Assembly (NCBI RefSeq): GCF_003231305.1
Contig: NZ_QKVM01000019.1
Location: 1 to 64,000, forward strand
Reading direction: 5' to 3'
DNA: 64,000 bases
DNA from: Pseudomonas sichuanensis
GTDB taxonomy: Bacteria > Pseudomonadota > Gammaproteobacteria > Pseudomonadales > Pseudomonadaceae
In this document: positions 60,281 through 64,000 of the stretch, in pieces
Position numbering within the stretch: the stretch's first letter is position 1
Layout of the letters: every line of letters begins with the position of its first letter
Position numbers and translations under genes: made by a program
Notes under the pieces: generated by a model
What the model was told of the DNA's origin: nothing
The model's input: the letters and a program-made list of their open reading frames with translations, nothing else
Databases searched by the model: none

Positions 60281-61839
60281 ACTGGACCGCCATCTCGATG
60301 TTCCTGGTGTTCGTCTGCTTCACCCTGCTGGTCACCCGCTGGGCGGCGCTGCGCACCCGCTCGGCCAGCGACTTCTACACCGCCGGCGGTGGCCTCACCG
60401 GCATGCAGAACGGCCTGGCGATCGCCGGCGACATGATCAGCGCCGCGTCCTTTCTGGGCATCTCGGCGATGATGTTCATGAACGGCTACGACGGCCTGCT
60501 CTACGCCCTGGGCGTACTGGCCGGCTGGCCGATCATCCTGTTCCTGATCGCCGAGCGCCTGCGCAACCTGGGCAAGTACACCTTCGCCGACGTGGTCTCC
60601 TACCGCCTGGCCCAGGGCCCGGTGCGCATCACCTCGGCGTTCGGCACCCTGACCGTGGCGTTGTTGTACCTGGTGGCGCAGATGGTCGGCGCCGGCAAGC
60701 TGATCGAACTGCTGTTCGGCATCAGCTACCTGTACGCGGTGATGCTGGTGGGCGTGCTGATGGTGCTGTACGTGACCTTCGGCGGCATGCTCGCCACCAC
60801 CTGGGTGCAGATCATCAAGGCGGTGATGCTGCTGTCGGGCACCAGCTTCATGGCCTTCATGGTGCTCAAGCACTTCGGTTTCAGCACCGAGGCGATGTTC
60901 GCCAGCGCCGTGGCCGTGCATGCCAAGGGCCAGGCGATCATGGCGCCGGGGGCGCTGCTGTCCAATCCGGTGGATGCGATTTCACTGGGGTTGGGGATGA
61001 TGTTCGGCACTGCCGGGCTGCCGCATATCCTGATGCGCTTCTTCACCGTCAGCGACGCCAAGGAAGCACGCAAGAGCGTGTTCTACGCCACCGGCTTCAT
61101 TGGCTACTTCTACCTGCTGCTGATCGTCATCGGCTTCGGCGCCATCGTCATGGTCGGCACCGAACCGTCCTACCGCGATGCCGCAGGCGCGATCATCGGC
61201 GGCGGCAACATGGTCGCGGTGCACCTGGCGCAGGCGGTGGGCGGCAACCTGTTCCTCGGCTTCATCTCGGCGGTGGCCTTCGCCACCATCCTGGCCGTGG
61301 TTGCCGGCCTGGCGTTGTCCGGCGCCTCGGCGGTGTCCCACGACCTGTATGCCTGCGTCATGCGCAAAGGCCAGGCCAGCGAGCAGCAGGAAATGCGCGT
61401 GTCGCGCATCGCCACCCTGGTGATCGGCCTGTTCGCGGTGCTGCTGGGCCTGATGTTCGAATCGCAGAACATCGCGTTCCTTTCCGGCCTGGTACTGGCC
61501 GTGGCCGCCTCGGTCAATTTCCCGGTGCTGCTGCTGTCGATGTTCTGGAAAGGCCTGACCACACGCGGTGCGGTGGGCGGCAGCCTGGCCGGGCTGGTCT
61601 CGGCGATCGTGCTGGTGGTGCTGGGCCCGGCGGTGTGGGTCAACGTACTGCACAACGAGCACGCACTGTTCCCCTACAGCAACCCGGCACTGTTCTCCAT
61701 GTCGCTGGCGTTCCTCGGCGCCTGGGCCTTCTCGGTCACCGACAGCTCGCAACGCGCCGAGGACGAACGTGGCCGCTACCTGGCGCAGTTCATCCGCTCC
61801 ATGACCGGTATCGGCGCCGCCGGCGCCAGCAAGCATTGA
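60277..61839 (+). CDS. paaL: phenylacetate permease PaaL (sodium/solute symporter family)
   Basis: This 520-residue inner-membrane protein of the SSS family is related to acetate permease ActP and has 13 predicted helices. Typical parts: [33 protein letters not shown] and a conserved [18 protein letters not shown] 60277 is set by the ATGA overlap with the DUF485 gene. Its place before the porin and after paaE supports uptake of phenylacetate. Confidence 0.9.
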   Translation: MNWTAISMFLVFVCFTLLVTRWAALRTRSASDFYTAGGGLTGMQNGLAIAGDMISAASFLGISAMMFMNGYDGLLYALGVLAGWPIILFLIAERLRNLGKYTFADVVSYRLAQGPVRITSAFGTLTVALLYLVAQMVGAGKLIELLFGISYLYAVMLVGVLMVLYVTFGGMLATTWVQIIKAVMLLSGTSFMAFMVLKHFGFSTEAMFASAVAVHAKGQAIMAPGALLSNPVDAISLGLGMMFGTAGLPHILMRFFTVSDAKEARKSVFYATGFIGYFYLLLIVIGFGAIVMVGTEPSYRDAAGAIIGGGNMVAVHLAQAVGGNLFLGFISAVAFATILAVVAGLALSGASAVSHDLYACVMRKGQASEQQEMRVSRIATLVIGLFAVLLGLMFESQNIAFLSGLVLAVAASVNFPVLLLSMFWKGLTTRGAVGGSLAGLVSAIVLVVLGPAVWVNVLHNEHALFPYSNPALFSMSLAFLGAWAFSVTDSSQRAEDERGRYLAQFIRSMTGIGAAGASKH

Positions 61840-61874
61840 ACACAAGAACAATAAGAACGACGGGGACAACAACA

Positions 61875-63107
61875 ATGAGCCGCACACGCCTCACCTCGGC
61901 CGCCTGGCTGGCCACCCTCGCCCTGCCCTTGCCGGCCCTGGCGGACTTCATCGGCGACAGCCACGCGCGCGTCGAGCTGCGCAACCACTACATCAACCGC
62001 GATTTTCGCCAGGACAACGCGCCGCAGAACAAGGCCGAGGAATGGGGCCAGGGCTTTACCGCACGCTTGGAGTCGGGCTTTACCGACGGCCCGGTCGGCG
62101 TCGGGATGGATGCCATGGGCCAGCTGGGCATCAAGCTCGACTCCAGCCGCGACCGGCGCGGTACTGGCCTGCTGCCGTTCGGCCCCGACAGCAAGGAGCC
62201 GGTGGACGACTACAGCGAGCTGGGCCTGACCGGCAAACTGCGGGTGTCCAAGAGCACCCTGCGCCTGGGCACCCTGCAGCCGATCCTGCCGGTGGTGGTG
62301 TACAACGACACCCGTTTGCTGGCCTCGACCTTCCAGGGCGGGCTGCTGACCAGCCAGGAGCTCGACGGCCTGACCTTCAACGGCGGGCGCCTGACCAAGG
62401 CCAACCTGCGTGATTCGTCCGGGCGCGACGATATCGGCTATGGCGCCGCCACCAGCGATCACTTCGACTTCGGTGGCGGCAGCTACGCCTTCACCCCGCA
62501 GACCAGCGTCAGCTACTACTACGCCAAGCTCGAAGAGATCTACCGCCAGCAGTATGTCGGCCTGCTGCACACCCAACCGCTGGCCGAGGGCTTGAGCCTG
62601 CGCAGCGACCTGCGCTACTTCGACAGCCGCGGCGATGGCGCCGAGCGGGCCGGGCGCATCGACAACCGCAACTTCAACGCCATGTTCACCCTCGGCGTGA
62701 AGGCCCACAAATTCACCGCCACCTGGCAGCAGATGTCCGGCGACAGCGCGTTCCCGTTCCTCAACGGCGGCGACCCGTACACCGTCAACCTGGTCACCTA
62801 CAACACCTTCACCCGTGCCGGGCTCGACTCCTGGCAACTGCGCTACGACTACGACTTCGTGGCCATGGGCATCCCCGGGCTGAGTTTCATGACCCGCTAC
62901 ACCGACGGCCGCCATGCCGAGACCGCCACCGTCAGCAATGGCCGCGAGCGTGAACGCGACACCGACATCACCTACGTCATCCAGAGCGGCCCGTTCAAGG
63001 ACGTCAGCCTGCGCTGGCGCAACGTTACCTTCCGCTCCGGCAATGGCCTGACCAATGCCGTGGACGAGAACCGCCTGATCATCGGCTACACCCTGGCGCT
63101 CTGGTAA
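61875..63107 (+). CDS. paaM: OprD-family porin PaaM (phenylacetate uptake)
   Basis: This 410-residue outer-membrane porin has a signal peptide ending LPALA-D and 18-strand OprD-type barrel sequence, ending in the aromatic W (YTLALW). OprD members are substrate-specific channels. The location next to the permease suggests passage of phenylacetate through the outer membrane, as for PhaK of P. putida U. ATG 61875 is preceded by GGGG. A longer frame upstream is not coding. Confidence 0.9.
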   Translation: MSRTRLTSAAWLATLALPLPALADFIGDSHARVELRNHYINRDFRQDNAPQNKAEEWGQGFTARLESGFTDGPVGVGMDAMGQLGIKLDSSRDRRGTGLLPFGPDSKEPVDDYSELGLTGKLRVSKSTLRLGTLQPILPVVVYNDTRLLASTFQGGLLTSQELDGLTFNGGRLTKANLRDSSGRDDIGYGAATSDHFDFGGGSYAFTPQTSVSYYYAKLEEIYRQQYVGLLHTQPLAEGLSLRSDLRYFDSRGDGAERAGRIDNRNFNAMFTLGVKAHKFTATWQQMSGDSAFPFLNGGDPYTVNLVTYNTFTRAGLDSWQLRYDYDFVAMGIPGLSFMTRYTDGRHAETATVSNGRERERDTDITYVIQSGPFKDVSLRWRNVTFRSGNGLTNAVDENRLIIGYTLALW

Positions 63108-63146
63108 GCGCGCCCCCTGTCTATCAGAACAGCATGGAGAACAGCA

Positions 63147-64000
63147 TGTCCGCCGCCCCTACCCTGCAAAGCTTCATCGCCGGCCGCTGGATCGGCCAGC
63201 ACGGCGCCCAGGCCCTGCGCAGCGCCCTCGACGGCCACGTCCTGGCCTACAGCCACGAAGAACGCCCGGACTTCGCCGAAGCGCTCGACTTCGCCCGGGC
63301 CCAGGGCCTGCAAACCCTGTTGGCCATGGACTTCCAGCAACGCGCCGCGCGCCTCAAAGCCCTGGCGCTGTACCTGGCCGAACGCAAGGAACAGCTCTAC
63401 GCCCTGTCTCACCACTCAGGCGCCACCCGCGCCGACAGCTGGATCGATATCGAAGGCGGCAACGCTACGCTGTTCGCCTATTCGAGCATGGGCCGCCGCG
63501 AGCTGCCGTCGGGCAACCTGGTGCACGAGGGCCCGGCGATCCCCCTGGGCAAGCAAGGCCACTTCGCCGGCAGCCATATCCTGGTGCCACGCAGCGGCGT
63601 GGCCGTGCACATCAACGCCTTCAACTTCCCGATCTGGGGGATGCTGGAGAAGTTCGCCCCGACCTTCCTCGCCGGCATGCCATGCATCGTCAAGCCGGCC
63701 ACCTCCACCAGCTATCTGACCGAAGCCGTGGTGCGGCTGATGAACGAATCCGGGCTGCTGCCGGCCGGCAGCCTGCAACTGGTGATCGGCAGCACGGGCG
63801 ATCTGCTCGAGCGCCTGCAGGGCCAGGACCTGGTGACCTTCACCGGCTCCGCCGACACCGCCGCCAAGCTGCGCGTCACGCCGAACCTGGTGCGCAATTC
63901 GGTGCCGTTCAACGCCGAAGCCGACTCGCTCAACTGCGCCATCCTCGGCCCGGACGTGAGCCCCGACAGCGAAGAATTCGAGCTGTTCATCAAGGAAGTG
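63147..64000 (+). CDS. paaZ: PaaZ, oxepin-CoA hydrolase / aldehyde dehydrogenase (5' part, cut by the window)
   Basis: The first 284 residues of the bifunctional ring-opening enzyme are present. The N-terminal part is the aldehyde dehydrogenase domain with FNFPIWGMLEKFAPTFLAG, KPATSTSYLTEAVV and the Glu region VPFNAEADSLN. The catalytic Cys and the C-terminal hydratase domain lie beyond the window. GGAG lies 6 bases before ATG 63147. An in-frame ATG 12 bases upstream is less likely. Pseudomonas literature also uses paaN for this gene. Confidence 0.94.

Overview
The window looks like a chromosomal segment of a fluorescent Pseudomonas, most likely of the P. putida group. The reasons are the high GC content with strong third-position GC bias, the paaYX / paaFGHIJK / paaABCDE / paaLMZ gene order, REP elements built on a GTGGGAGCGGG core, and two sites resembling the ColR consensus defined in P. 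putida. No rRNA, tRNA, insertion sequence or CRISPR array was seen. A near-perfect XerC/XerD dif site at 36626-36653 places the window at the replication terminus. Every KOPS-like octamer I found points toward it from both sides.

Layout. 1-5.2 kb: a TonB-dependent siderophore receptor, the zinc transporter ZntB, and a pair of envelope phosphatases (PAP2 and an Ais/PmrG-like histidine phosphatase). 5.2-11.1 kb: an operon of three SPFH (HflK/HflC-like) membrane proteins and a P1B-type metal ATPase with a His-rich tail. It diverges from the phosphatase genes across a region with two ColR-like boxes. 11.1-14.3 kb: a long inverted REP structure, a reductase of the thioester-reductase/fatty-acyl-reductase family, and a DUF4434 lipoprotein that appears to start at ATT. 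14.3-29.7 kb: a ten-gene leftward operon plus wecB. It combines an N4-receptor-type exopolysaccharide machine (BcsB-like, NfrB, NfrA) with an acyl-transfer module (two AlgJ/AlgX-like proteins, MBOAT, carrier protein, DltA-like adenylating enzyme, AlgF-like protein, acyl-CoA dehydrogenase). WecB makes UDP-ManNAc, the likely donor sugar. The BcsB-like gene carries five exact copies of an 8-bp repeat, so it could be phase variable.

29.9-38.3 kb: membrane genes (AI-2E transporter family, MscS channel), a small membrane protein, an orphan thymidylate-kinase-like gene, copCD, a frameshifted lipoprotein, an isochorismatase-like hydrolase, dif, a second-type yidD with a small unknown gene, and some lower-GC sequence with palindromes. 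38.3-47.7 kb: a secreted cyclase-family protein, an MFS exporter, two closely related LysR regulators, two short-chain dehydrogenases, a quinone-reductase-like protein, an SRPBCC protein, an aldo/keto reductase and a DUF4019 lipoprotein.

47.7-64 kb: the complete phenylacetate catabolon. PaaX and PaaY are divergent from paaFGHIJK, followed by paaABCDE, then a DUF485 gene, paaL (permease), paaM (porin) and the 5' part of paaZ, which is cut by the window end. Phenylacetate enters by PaaM and PaaL, is activated by PaaK, epoxidised by PaaABCDE, isomerised and opened by PaaG and PaaZ, and degraded by PaaJ, PaaF and PaaH to acetyl-CoA and succinyl-CoA. A repeated GTATCGCTT motif lies at three of the promoters and is a candidate PaaX operator.
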